Positions 23,242 to 34,622 of a stretch of 64,000 nucleotides of DNA are shown in pieces; within the stretch, counting starts at the first letter, position 1; every line of letters starts with the position of its first letter. Where the stretch lies: the NCBI GenBank assembly GCA_963932465.1, contig OZ010787.1, forward strand, positions 29,206,087-29,270,086, in the 5' to 3' direction. This DNA is from Maratus speciosus (lineage: Eukaryota; Arthropoda; Arachnida; Araneae; Salticidae). Under the pieces are notes generated by a model, which saw nothing but the letters and a program-made list of their open reading frames with translations, ran no database searches and was not told the DNA's origin. The translations under genes were made by a program, and so were the position numbers.

Positions 23242-23277
23242 TTAACCCTTTAATGCGCATCTTTGCATGTATGCAAA
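23242..23277. other. Lone TTAACCCTT terminus with palindrome
   Basis: TTAACCCTTTAATGCGCATC followed by TTTGCATGTATGCAAA at 23262-23277, 16 bp from the TTAA. No matching opposite end was identified. Confidence 0.45.
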
Positions 23278-24089
23278 CAACACTGTTTTGAATTTAATAG
23301 ATTTTTTTTTTATTATTCGCATATACCTAATTCACACCACAAAATTAAAAAGCAATATTTGCTTCAATTAAAAAACAGACAATCCGTATTTAAATAAAGC
23401 GAAATTAACCATTGAAACTTTTTGGTATAAAGTCAGATTCTCTAAACTACGTAATTTCTAGAACGTATTTTATTATAGGAATTAAAGTGTTAAAAGTGAA
23501 GTTTTATAAAATAAATAATTATATAAAATAAGGTATTTGGAGACATACTTATTAAAGTATTCACTAATTTGCATTATTTTAGAGTAAAACAGCCGCACCA
23601 CAGTAGTTTTTACTTGTATTGCAGATCTGCAACAGAAGAAAAGACTGACGTATTATATGAAAAATGTATCTCTCATTTTTTTTTCATTATTTTTCCAGAG
23701 TAATAAACTTTTCAGAGAATCATATATAACTTTTTCGAAACAAAATAAAAAATCGCTCATTTAAAGGTTAAGGATTATCACATTTAGACACAATGACCTT
23801 ACATATATATTAAATTAAGCAATATAAAATATAAAATTAATGTTCAGTTAATATATTAAGTGAAATTGTGATACTTGTATGAAAAACGTATGTGGCTATT
23901 TCCACGCTTACTTGTAGTATAAGTCACATGCTACGATTTTGTCTACCAGTATTTTAGAACGGAAAAATGTGACTTGCTTCATGGGAGACATCTCATTAAC
24001 TAAATTAAGCGAAGCAAACTTTTCGAAAATAACGGTGGCAAATAAGCATAGTAATTATCAGCTATGTGACTCACATTACAAAAACCCAT

Positions 24090-24440
24090 GGAAATAGAGA
24101 TGTATAATTCTACTATCGGAAATGTTACAATTTTTTTCCCTGTAGCACAAATACAACAGCATCGAATTTGACATCAAACAACGTGTATTAGTCTCTTCGT
24201 ATTCCGAATTCTATTTTTCTCAAAAAAGAATCACATCAATGTCGAAAAGGAAATTTCTTTCCTTCCACTTATTCAATTGATTACCTGAGATCTAATGGTC
24301 AAGAGGAAGACCGATATCATTAGTTGCGGAAACACGATAATAAAAAAAGTCGAAGAATACAGACAGCGATAATAATGAATCTTTAGAAACGATTTTTTAT
24401 ATTTCCATTGGTTTATGTAATTCCTTATCAAATTTATACT
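24090..24440. repeat. Interspersed repeat A, isolated copy
   Basis: Contains CAATGTCGAAAAGGAAA, TCAATTGATTACCTGAGATC and TCATTAGTTGCGGAAACACG in the same order as the array at 5.5-9.5 kb. Not coding. Confidence 0.65.
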
Positions 24441-24640
24441 GCCGTAAGTGGTATGTGTTATATACCACCTACCATTAATGAAGTTTTACACCAGAAAATT
24501 TTTATTAAATTTTACTTTTCTAACTTTTGTCGAAAAAAGCCGTAAAATTACTTTTACTTATTTTGAAATAGAATTTTTCAAAGATTCCGGTGGGAATTCA
24601 ACATTTCACAAACGTAATTGCTTGCCCCTCAAGGGGTTAA
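24440..24640. mobile_element. TTAA MITE family C, left end decayed
   Basis: The right end GCCCCTCAAGGGGTTAA closes at 24640. The left side keeps the family palindrome as GTGGTAT...ATACCAC (24448-24468) but has lost the TTAA. The body ACACCAGAAAATTTTTATT matches copies at 32.9 and 63.7 kb. The 73-residue frame here is a product of this MITE. Confidence 0.65.
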
Positions 24641-24695
24641 AAGTTTTCCAAATCAATATTTGTTTCTAGTTTATCTTTGTGTTATTCAAATTTTA

Positions 24696-24696
<1 letters not shown>

Positions 24697-24741
<45 letters not shown>
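24697..24741. repeat. Poly(A) tract
   Basis: About 43 consecutive A, possibly a retroposon tail, but no body is recognised upstream. Confidence 0.95.
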
Positions 24742-24744
<3 letters not shown>

Positions 24745-24826
24745 AACTACTGTTTCAGTAAATATTCTTTTTAATTATATATTACTATCATATACATATA
24801 TATATATATATATTTCTTAACTATGT

Positions 24827-25359
24827 TTAACCCTTTATGTACTGAATTATGAATTCATGAAAATTTTATCTTCTAAAGCATTTTTCGTGGACTTTTGAAA
24901 CTACGTCAGAAGATTTACATAATCATTTAATAAATTGTAGAAGGACTTTAGAAGGATTGAAGGATCGAGAAGGATTAATTAAGTTTGAATTTATAGGGAT
25001 GTTGTGCAATATATATAACACCACTCAAATTTTTTATTTTAAATATTTTTCTTAGTCTTTTGTTAGAATTAGGAAATGTACAAATATAATGTTCTCACAA
25101 TTGAAATAGTTCCAAATTGAAAAATCTCCCCCCCCCCTCCCCCCAACGGGAAGAAAGCTGTAAAGTTGCAAAGGCAAAAGAAATCATGTTTTAAAAAATA
25201 TTTTTGTTTTGTGTAACCAATAATGCTTTTGGAACAAGATAAATTAACGCATCTTTAACTCAATCTAAACTGTTTTATTACTAATTGATGTATTAAATGA
25301 ATTTTATAAAAAGTTATTTTAATGGTACTTATAAGTACTGTCGGTAGATAAATGGTTAA
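24827..25359. mobile_element. piggyBac-type element, non-autonomous, 0.53 kb
   Basis: TTAACCCTTTATGTACTG at the left and, reverse-complemented, TTAACCATTTATCTACCG at the right are matching termini with TTAA on both sides. Palindromes lie inside each end: ATGAATTCAT at 24849-24858 and the perfect GTACTTATAAGTAC at 25325-25338, each 17-18 bp from TTAA. No protein is encoded. Confidence 0.75.
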
Positions 25360-25404
25360 ACGTTCAAGGAAGACATTTTTAAGGAATAAATTTTCTTCAA
25401 TAAA

Positions 25405-25820
25405 ATTATAACCCTAAAAGGCTTAAATATGTATCAAACTCAGCGACATACAATACCAATTAAAGTTTTGCTAAACAGCACCGAAAACTGGCCATTTGAA
25501 GCAATTAAAATAACAAAAGTTTGTATTTACAAAGTTTTGTTATTTTAATCAATTAAAGTTTTCTTATGATAATAAATATGCGATATCTGATGAAAACAAA
25601 AATAATTTTCATATTATAACCCTAAAAGGCTTAAATATGTATCAAACTCAGCGACATACAATACCAATTAAAGTTTTGCTAAACAGCACCGAAAACTGGC
25701 CATTTGAAGCAATTAAAATAACAAAAGTTTGTATTTACAAAGTTTTGTTATTTTAATCAATTAAAGTTTTCTTATGATAATAAATATGCGATATCTGATG
25801 AAAACAAAAATAATTTTCAT
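25405..25820. repeat. Perfect-looking 208-bp tandem duplication, two copies
   Basis: Two adjacent units (25405-25612 and 25613-25820) appear identical by eye. Each contains a hairpin with 22-nt arms, ATTAAAATAACAAAAGTTTG paired with its inverse around a TTT loop. Lack of visible divergence suggests a recent duplication or an assembly artefact. Confidence 0.9.
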
Positions 25821-25876
25821 ATCGAAATGTAGCATATTCTTAATCTCCTTGATGTCAGGAGTACAGAAGTGCAGTG

Positions 25877-26069
25877 CAGTGTTGCCAGATGGCAACTTTT
25901 TTAAAATTCAGATTTCGTGATTGGCACCATTTTTTTCTGAAATGGTAAAATTTCCCTGGTTCTCGCCTTAATTAATATGTCATTAATGAAGGATAATTTT
26001 ACTATTTCAAAAAAGTGGTGCCAATCAAGCAATCTGAATTTGAAAGAAATTATCCCATCGGCAACACTG
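25877..26069. mobile_element. hAT MITE, family H
   Basis: CAGTGTTGCCAGATGGCAAC at the left and GGCAACACTG at the right. Internal TTCAGATTTCGTGATTGG is inverted as CCAATCAAGCAATCTGAA. Flanks GTGCAGTG and AAGCAGTG are an 8-bp duplication with two mismatches. 193 bp. Confidence 0.85.
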
Positions 26070-26084
26070 AAGCAGTGGTGGCGT

Positions 26085-26320
26085 TGATATTAAACACTTG
26101 GCACTTATACGCCTCTCATTGTTTTTTTTTTCTCGAATTGTACTTTCCTTTAACCCTCTGTTGCTCAATGTTCTATTACATGGAACACACAACTTGATTT
26201 CCAAATTCCAACAGAATGATTGTACCAGTATCTTTCGTTCATTATGGATGTGAAATAAAGCTTTTCCTTATATACAAATAAATTTGTTTGTAAATTCCAG
26301 TGTGATTCATTCATGTTGTA
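26085..26320. repeat. Repeat A-like fragment with a TTAACCCTC terminus
   Basis: ATATTAAACACTTGGC and CAAATAAATTTGTTTGTAAA resemble parts of repeat A. TTAACCCTCTGTTGCTC at 26149 is followed, 16 bp inside, by TGTTCTATTACATGGAACA (26169-26187). The opposite piggyBac-type end was not found. Confidence 0.4.
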
Positions 26321-26329
26321 AAGATCTGC

Positions 26330-27060
26330 CTCCTCCAAAATTGATCTAGTAGCGCAGAAGACTGCAAATCTCTCTAGATTATTCTTCGAATAATTTATCC
26401 TGGGTTTTTACAGAATTATACGCATATTAATCAGGGTTCGCATCAATTATAAATACGAAGGGACATTTGCTACAGAGTCTAGGATAATCACATAATTCTT
26501 ATTACATTTGAGACTGATGTCTCTGGAAGAATGTCTTATTACTGAATGTCTTATTACAGTTCAGACTGATGTCTATGAAAGAAATCTCGCCGGCTGGTGC
26601 CGTCTGCAAACATCTAAGATCTCACTCACAAAATTTCTAGTTGCTAATTTCTAGCGATTGAACACCTCTAGGAGATAGGGATTTCGCCGGCTGGTGCCGC
26701 CTACGAACCTCCAGGCACTGACTCCCTTCCACCAAAATCGCTCCTCATTTCCATCCTCCGTTTCTTCCCCTATCCGTAATCATTTAAGCAATGGAAGAGC
26801 TTTGGGCCTGAAAGGATTAACTGTTACGCTGATCACCCCCCTCCCTGAATACTAGGCCTGAGAGCTGACCCAAAAATGGCGGTTACCGAATGCGAATTTA
26901 TTTCAGCGTGTGAACGGTCTGTTGATTTTCTGTTGTTTTTCCGCCATATTTTACTGAGATTGAACAATTCAAAGAAATATTTTATGAAATAATGGTGTCT
27001 AAAGTTAGAGGGCCGTACAAACGTTAAAAAAAATCCGCCTACGACAGCCGCCATTTCTGT
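26330..27060. other. Unassigned DNA, locally GC-richer
   Basis: CGCCGGCTGGTGCCG occurs at about 26589 and 26687, a degenerate direct repeat. CAAAAATGGCGGTTACCG near 26872 is a further ATGGCGG motif. The minus-strand frame at 26833-27078 has no recognisable domain. Confidence 0.4.
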
Positions 27061-27075
27061 GTCAGCTCTCATGCC

Positions 27076-27634
27076 CACGGAACTATTAATAAAAAGGAAC
27101 TGACATATCCTTAAAATAGTGAAGCTTCAACTGTAACCGCTTTTGTCTGGGTTGGTTACCACCGGAAGAAACTTCCACCAGCAAATTTAAATGGACATTT
27201 TCTCCTTAATTAGAAACCTTATTAATCCAAAATTTCAGTCATAAATATTGGCAGAAACAGATATTCATTTTTACTGGTGGAAGTTTTCTTTGGCAGTACT
27301 CAGGCCCTGCGTTTCCGCCATATTGTGGCAACTAAGACAACCTCCTGTCAGTGTCAGGGAAAAAGATTATAACACTTGGAAAAACTGACACCACTAAAAG
27401 CAAATAGAAATTTTTCCAATACTTGAGAAAAAATATTCCCATGAATAAGTCGCTTAAATAAGACGAAATTTTCTATTCAAATTTACTGGTGGGAAGTTTG
27501 TTCCGGCGGTAATCCGAAACTGTTGATGCGATTTAAAAAACAGCCACCATCTTGTGACAACCTCCTTAGTTACTAGTTACTCAACTGGCAAACAGTACCC
27601 TATATGTCTCCTCCTCTTTATTTGTAACTCCATT
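27076..27634. mobile_element. hAT-like element, family N, copy 1
   Basis: CACGGAACTATTAATAAAAA at the left pairs with the inverse right end (TCTTTATTTGTAACTCCATT). Flanking CTCATGCC (27068-27075) and CTCATTCC (27635-27642) form an 8-bp duplication with one mismatch. The interior has inverted pairs such as GGTGGAAGTTT and CCGCCATATTGTGGC. It is related to the elements at 33.2 and 37.3 kb. No transposase. Confidence 0.85.
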
Positions 27635-27659
27635 CTCATTCCTAGTATTCAAGGGAAGG

Positions 27660-27905
27660 TGAATGGGGGTCTCGAACAACATCTGTCCTATAACTCGTGT
27701 AAAAGTTAAGGACTACAATCAATTCAATGTCAAAAAGAAAAATTGATATCCTACGGTCTATTGTCAAGAGAAAAATTGGTATTATTAGTTGCGGAAACAC
27801 GATAAAAACAGCGGTAAGAGTACAGACAGCGATAATAAAGATCTTGAAATGCGATTGCTTGATCTTCCTTTTATTCATATAATTTTTTATCAAATTTATA
27901 GTGCA
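27660..27905. repeat. Interspersed repeat A, isolated copy
   Basis: CAATTCAATGTCAAAAAG, GGTATTATTAGTTGCGGAAA and TTTATCAAATTTATA correspond to repeat A. The minus-strand 83-residue frame is within it and is not a gene. Confidence 0.6.
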
Positions 27906-29440
27906 GCAAGTCTTCTTTTTTTATCCTAGAGAAGCCCAATAGTGGATCAATGTTAGTTCAAACGTTAATCACTTCGTTAGAAAATCAAATTTTCTGGAAA
28001 CTCAAACGTTTCCAATATTTAATCCTGTTGTAAAATCGATTAACAGATTTTTCCCATTCGGAGAAAACATGCATTTTTACATTCCTGGTCTTTGTTACGC
28101 GCACAAAGGGGATTTTAAAATGTGATATCGGGCATTTATAATTCTATTCCGGAATTTTGTTTCAAGGTTTTATATATATACTAGTATATAATCCCCGTCA
28201 AAAATTAAAGAAAGTGAATAACAAATCTTCATAACAATAGTTTAAAAAATATTTTTCTGATTTAAAAGAAAAAAAAAAGATGCCTCATACATTTTGTTAA
28301 TCAAAATGTATTATCCTTTTATTTTTTATGATTAGAGCAAAGAAATTATGTAAACTACAATTTAGTCACCAGCGCTTTAACGCGCCACAGCTATACATTT
28401 TATAAAGAAAATGCTTGTTTAGGTTTCCTCTACATTAAAATTTTGTTGTTTAGCGTGACTTTTCTTTTTCGCTAAAAACTATATTAAAATTCATAATTTT
28501 ATTTGCAAGATAATTAAAATATGTTGTACCGATAAGACATATTAATTTCATTTGCAGTGTCTTCAAATCTGATAAAATGCATTGTAAAAAAATGTACGAT
28601 TACAAGAAAAAGTTGACTCCAAAAGAATTAGCAAGAAATATAAGCTCCTATTTTATTCGGAATTAAAACCGCCTACTGAGGCGCTGTTCGCAGCCTTCGG
28701 TACAGAAAAAAATTGTCCCTTTAATTTCCCTTTAAATAATGCTAAAATGCCATTAAAATAAATATTTATTGTAAATGCATTTGAAAGTTTTTGATATTCA
28801 AATTCGGATAATTTTTACTTTGTCATATAACACAGAAAACAAATGTCACAGGAAATCTGAAACTGAGCAAAAGAATAATCATTCTGAATAAATTAAAAGT
28901 ACATGTAATACAATTTGCTTGCACGGACCTACCTAGAGCGAAAATTGTATCTTTTTTTCACCAGATGGCGATAGTTATCCGTTATTCTTAATTTAGAACT
29001 TGTTGTTGTTTTCGTTGATTTGGACCTTTAATTTAGAACTTAATTGAATAGTTTTTGAAGGTTTTAAATAAAGTTAAATATTTAAAGGATTTACTATACC
29101 CTTACAAATATTTTAAAAGCAACATCGGCGTTCACCTGTATTTTTTTAATGAAGAGTTCAAAGAGTCATTCATTTGTTTGTAGATTTGCTGGAATTTGAA
29201 ACTGAATGGCAACAGTATCGTTTGTTTAGATATTTTTTCTATGTTTATTGTAGCTTAATTTTAATTTAGAACTTAATACATTATAAATGGACATGATACA
29301 CATGTTTTACGGGAAAATATGCTTAACAGACCTGATTTCAAGTAGAAAAATTTATTATTTAGCTGTAATATGTTAGGATATGTTTTTCATTAAGCCTAAC
29401 ATGGCGTTTAGCTACGGTCGATTCGCAGACCAGAGTGTTC
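27906..29440. other. Unassigned AT-rich DNA
   Basis: No coding region, element terminus or RNA gene could be supported. Confidence 0.45.
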
Positions 29441-29449
29441 GCAATGGCA

Positions 29450-29617
29450 GTATTGGAAAATTGGCGCAGAGGAGGAGCTTATTGACACCACTAAATTTTT
29501 ATAGTATTCTTCACCTTAATAAAAACTCACAAATTCTGTCATTAGATAAGCCGAAGAATACCACTAAAATTTAGTGGTATCAATAGGCTCCACCTCTGCG
29601 CCAATTTTCCAGCGCTG
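29450..29617. mobile_element. Palindromic hAT-like MITE
   Basis: Flanked by a perfect 8-bp CAATGGCA (29442-29449 and 29618-29625). Termini share GGAAAATTGGCGCAGAGG in inverted orientation. Inner arms ACACCACTAAATTTT and AAAATTTAGTGGTATC also pair. The plus-strand frame at 29380-29574 reads through it and is not a gene. 168 bp. Confidence 0.8.
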
Positions 29618-29799
29618 CAATGGCATGGTTACCAACAGTGTCCTGCACTCAGATTTTATTATAAAATAAATATATATATATATACTACGATATTACATAT
29701 GTAGACAAATCTCCTAATAATTATTCAGTCATATGTTAATCTTATTATCACCAACTTCTAACAACCTGTATTTTTTCTAATAAATCTTTTCAAAAAACT

Positions 29800-30731
29800 A
29801 ATGCAAATGAAATTCTAAATAATCGTAAAATTCAAAGTTATTATAAACTATGAAAAACATTCTATCTACTAACTTTAATTATCCTTATTTAGTAAATTTC
29901 ATAAAACTCCAATTAAATTTAGGACTGTAAATATTGGTTGCAATACATATAATAATAAAGCCAATAAACTTCTATTAAAAATTCGTAATCAATTATATAT
30001 ACTTACTAAAAACAATGATAATACACATTGTACAAAAAATAGCTATCAACTGGTCAATATTTTAAAAAATCTTCATTGTGTATATAATATAACGACATAT
30101 GACTTCAAAGATTTTTTTAATAATATAGACTTATTAGATTTACATAATATTATAAATGCATTATTTAAAAAGTTTTATAAAAAAACTGGAATTACAATCT
30201 AATATAGATATCGCTTATTTTAAATCTTTAACAAACTTCATTATCTATAATAATTATATCTTGCAAGATAACACATTATATTTACAGCACGTCGTTATAC
30301 CACAAGGTGGTTGTTATACATCTAGTTTATTATCAGACTTGTACTTATATCACTATGAACGTACTTTTACTAATAATAATCTACATTTATATCGTTATAT
30401 TGATGACATAATTTTAATTGCCACTGATCATTCTAAAATTTCTCAATTTTCAGTTGTTTATGCCACTAATTTGGAATTAACGGAAAACCTCTTATCTAAC
30501 AATATAATTAACTTCGTAGATCTTAAAATTACAATAAAAGACAACAAAACAATAACAGATTTATATGATAAACGTAAAGAATTTAAATTCAAAGTTAATA
30601 CATTCACAAATTTTAAATCTTGTCTTCATCATTCTGTATATCGAAATATAATACTTAATCATTTATATACAATAAAATGTTTATGTTCTTCACATCTAAT
30701 TAACAATAATATTAAAAAACTAATGCATTAA
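29800..30731 (+). pseudogene. Decayed reverse transcriptase, possibly Penelope-like
   Basis: The first readable part (about 29850-29895) gives NFNYPYLVNF. A second frame (29879-30199) gives KFHKTPIKFRTVNIGCNTY and the palm motif TYDFKDFFNNIDLLDL. After a frame change in an A-rich run near 30170-30190, a 191-codon frame (30156-30731) gives HVVIPQGGCYTSSLLSDLYL, the catalytic LYRYIDDIIL, INFVDLKITIK and LYDKRKEFKFKVN. Motif order (KxHKxPIKxR, D-F, PQG, YIDD, F-x-D-L, Y-x-K) is that of a reverse transcriptase and is closest in my memory to Penelope-type enzymes. No GIY-YIG endonuclease, integrase or gag is seen. Codons are extremely AT-rich. At least two frameshifts make it inactive. Confidence 0.7.
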
Positions 30732-30739
30732 ATCATGGA

Positions 30740-32650
30740 TACATCATATGGTGCATTAAATCATGGTTTTCCAAAAAAAATTCATATATTCATTAATATA
30801 CAATTAGTACGTACATGATCTTTGAAAAAACAAATTAACACATGCATAAACAAAATTACAAAAAAAAATATTATAAAATAAAAAAAAATATTTATATAAA
30901 AATTTTAAAAATATAAAATAATAATAAACAATTACTATAGGATGATTGGGTGGGTAGGTGTTAGAGTACGGAGGAGGGTGGGGTTGTCTGGATAATACGC
31001 AATGGTTAATTAAAAAAATGATGGGGCTTTTGTATTATAACTACATTTCTAATACATATTTTATATGGATGTTGATTTGACGTTTTATATGTAATGGGTG
31101 ACATTTCTTTTTTCAATTCATATTAAATTTAGCTTATTTAATATTTAATCAAATTCAAAATTAACTTGTTTTTAAATTTTAGTCTACTCAGGACAATATC
31201 TTATTAATTAATAATAGTATACCGTCTTTATAGTGATTAATATGCATATAAGTTTATTTGATATAACTAATGTTATACTGTATGTATTAAAATAGGGTAA
31301 TTAGTTTTTATTATTATTCCTCTATACTTTTTAATATTGTTTTATTTTCAACTTTGTATTCCATGATTGACTATCTTTTTAATGTGTTTGATTGTCACAA
31401 TCATATTTTTTAGCCTTTTTATGGCTAATATGAAGATAATCCACACACAATATTTGTGATCTTTAGGCAATTCGAAATTTTAGAGTCTGACAATCTTCTA
31501 TAAACATCCATTTTTTTTCCTGTTCATTTTATTAATTTATTATTTTTTATATTTAATAGTAATTAGTAAAGTTAATTAAAGTTTTTTATATTTTTATTAT
31601 ATATAATTTATTTTATGTTATAGCATATAGCTATATTATATATTATCAATGCTATACAATTATTTAAATTCTCAGTGCAGTTTAAATGGGTAAGGTAATG
31701 GAATATATTGAAAGAATTTTATTAACATTTAATGTATTTAATTTTTTTTAATAATGATATATAGTATGGTATTATTTATATATTAGTATTTGTGTGGTAA
31801 TGCAGTTGATATATTTTAAATTCATTGTCTTTTATTAGGTTCATTTTGTGACATTTGAATAATAATAATAGTTTTAAAATAACATAATAGATGGCAGCAC
31901 CAACATTTTGTCTTTTAATGCTTATATTTGAGTAATAATTTTAATTTTTTACACCAGGTGGTATTGAACGCTGAATATTGGCAATATTGTAAAATAGAAA
32001 TTAAACAATTTAAAAGTGTTTTTAGGTATTTTAATAATGTAATTATTTTCTAATTATATAATATTAATTGAATTAATCACGGTATTTCAAAATTAATTAA
32101 CTAAATCCGTAGGTTTTAATTTCTATGTTAACTTAACTGTTTAATTCACCTTAATCTTGTCGTGCTTTTGGATACCATGTGCAGAAGGCTATTTTGAAAA
32201 CAACTGGGATTTTATTCGGTATGTTGTGTAATATTTCTATTTTTTATGCTATAAATTATATATTTAAAAGGTTGTATTGTTTATTCCATTTCATGCCATT
32301 TGATAATATTCTGTTTTCATCCTCTTGGTCATATTGGTTGTTTGAGTACGGGAGAAAAAAAAAATTCAGCTTTTAGCTTTTTTTTTTTTTTTCTCACAGA
32401 AAACAACCGATTTGCTTATATCATTGAATTATGTACTCTTGAAAACGTAATTCAATATATAAGTTTTGCAATTACTTTTTGGTATCCATATTCTTCTTTT
32501 TTCTTCCATATTAATTCTTGTAATTAAGTATAAGACACTTTATTTTATACATACAGTTGTATATTATAGGATTGTGGTATCCATTTTTATTGTCATTTCA
32601 TTCACAATATTGCGGTTTTTGATGATGGTCGGTAATGTTTAATTAATGGT

Positions 32651-32709
<59 letters not shown>

Positions 32710-32915
32710 CGATAGATAGATAGATATAAGTTCTAATTTATCGAAATCATTCGGAAAATTTACTTAAACGTATAAAATAATATATTTTTTACATTAATTA
32801 TATCTGTGAAATTCCTTTATATAAAGAAAAAATCATAAATATAATTTATATGCTTTTAAAATATGTGTTGTATGTATTATTTAAATAATGATAAAATTTT
32901 ACATAGTAACAGTCG
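30740..32915. other. Very AT-rich island downstream of the reverse transcriptase
   Basis: The stretch is visibly richer in A and T than the rest of the window. It has one GT-rich patch (about 30940-30985) and no supported gene. It may be the non-coding part of the element that carried the reverse transcriptase. No terminal repeats were found. Confidence 0.45.
32648..32729. repeat. Compound microsatellite (TA)n(GA)n(GATA)n
   Basis: TA repeats pass into GA repeats and then GATA repeats without interruption. Confidence 0.95.
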
Positions 32916-32916
32916 T

Positions 32917-33141
32917 TTAAGCCCTTGAGGGACAAGCAACTGTGTTTGTGTAATGTTGAACTCACACCTGAAATTTTGGAAAAAATACCTCAAAAGGAGA
33001 AAAAGTGGACATTTGTGAACAAGTGCAGTTGAATATTTTACCAACAAAGTTAAAAGGGCAAATTTAATTAAAATTTTCTCTGAAAATTTTCATTAAAATT
33101 AGGTGGGATATAATGTATCCCACCGCCTATCAAGGGGTTAA
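32917..33141. mobile_element. TTAA MITE family C
   Basis: TTAAGCCCTTGAGGGACAAG at the left and, reverse-complemented, TTAACCCCTTGATAGGCGG at the right. A strong palindrome, GGTGGGATA and TATCCCACC around TAATG, lies at 33102-33124, 13 bp inside the right TTAA. The body matches copies at 24.4 and 63.7 kb. Confidence 0.85.
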
Positions 33142-33174
33142 CGAGATAAACTAAACCTGTGGATTTATCGTGCA

Positions 33175-33235
33175 TTAACCCTTTACGTGCCGAGAAAAAC
33201 TTACGAGATTCACTCCCCAGTGCCACAGTTAGAAC
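33175..33235. mobile_element. piggyBac left-end fragment, duplicated
   Basis: TTAACCCTTTACGTGCCGAG followed by AAAACTTACGAGATTCACTC. A diverged duplicate (CTTGCCGATAAAAACTTACG) lies at about 34394-34440, beside the transposase. The fragment is broken at 33236 by a hAT-like element and resumes at 33777 with GTTAGAACTTAGTGG, a 15-mer also found at the end of the transposase gene (34622). Confidence 0.6.
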
Positions 33236-33776
33236 AATGGAGTTATGAATAAAAAGGAGGAGACATATAGTGTATTGTCTACCAGTTGCGAGTGAAGTAA
33301 CTGAGGAGGTTGTCACAATATGGCGGCTGCTTTTTTGAAATCGGTTCTTCAGTTTCTGACTACCGATAGATCAAACATCCCACCAGTAAAATTGAATAGA
33401 AGATGTCGTCTTAAAGAAGCGTCTTATTCACGGAATTTTTTTTCAAAAATGTCATAAAAAATTCTATTTGTTTTTACCGGTGTCAGTATGCCTTATAAAA
33501 CTGCCGGTTTGTATCCATGGTTGTCACAATATGGCGGAAACTCAGGGCCTAACTACCACCAAAGAAAACTCCTACCAGTAAAAATGAAAAATTGTTTCTT
33601 CCACTATTTATGACTGAAATTTTGTAAAAATAAGGCATTTAAATAAGTTTAAAATATCTATATAAACCTACTGGTGGGAGTTTCCACCGTCGATAAACAA
33701 CACCTTTGCTAGCGGTTTCAGTTGAAGCTTCACTATTTTAAGGATATGTCAGTTCCTCTTTATTAATAGTTCCATG
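33236..33776. mobile_element. hAT-like element, family N, copy 2
   Basis: A perfect 8-bp duplication, GTTAGAAC, flanks it (33228-33235 and 33777-33784). Termini AATGGAGTTATGAATAAAAA and, inverted, CATGGAACTATTAATAAAGA. Contains CACAATATGGCGG twice. 541 bp, non-coding. It splits a piggyBac end, so it is younger than that fragment. Confidence 0.9.
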
Positions 33777-33784
33777 GTTAGAAC

Positions 33785-34390
33785 TTAGTGGCCTTACAAA
33801 ATGGGGCGTGGCTTAAGAGCGTGCGAACTCTGTAAATAATCATTGAGAGATAGAAGTTGTTCCATTCAATTTTTAATTTTTGTGGATTCGCTAATATCTG
33901 AAAACTGTGCCCTTAAGCTACCGATAGGAAACCATTGTATATATATCGAACAAAAGAGTCAGGAGTGAGTTTTACGTAAACAAAACCATATTTCCGAAAA
34001 AAAAAACTTTTTATGTAAAAATTCATCTAGGTAAATAATTCATATTTTTCGAATATGATTTATTGATTCTCTTCCGATAAATAAGTACGCTTTAGAAACA
34101 ACAATTTGTTGGTAACAATATTGGTTCTATTCGTTCCATTATAAGAAAAAAGTTTTTCTTGCGCTCATTTTAGTCGGATTCTTTATGTCATGTCTTTATG
34201 CATAATTTTTTTTTTTTTTTTTTTCAAAAAAATGATATGTGATTTAATGGAAGGTTTATTGCACTGCAAAAATAATGATAAAATCAGATATGTGTTTTTC
34301 GTATAATGACAATTTTTTTTCTTGTACTACACATCTTTAACAGGAGCAAAAATTACTGTCATAAGTAAAATATTAAACAATTAGTAGTTA
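33785..34390. other. Unassigned DNA between piggyBac end and piggyBac element
   Basis: No coding region. A poly(T) run lies at about 34207-34224. It may be the interior of an internally deleted piggyBac copy. Confidence 0.35.
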
Positions 34391-34622
34391 TTGTAATCTC
34401 TTACTTGCCGATAAAAACTTACGTGATTCATTCCCCGTGCCAGAGTTTTCCAAACAGGTGCACGTAGTTTTGCGGTGTATTGGGGGAAATAAGAGACAAA
34501 CTTTTAATATAAACATTGTGTACTTCCACGAAAATATAAAAAGAAACGAAAATACAAAAATTATGTACAAAAATTATACCAAAAATATAAAATTATAGTG
34601 TAACAATATGATAAAAAAGATG

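Noticed and set aside
29380..29574. 64-residue plus-strand frame with a Met start
   Set aside because: It passes through a palindromic MITE with a clear 8-bp duplication.
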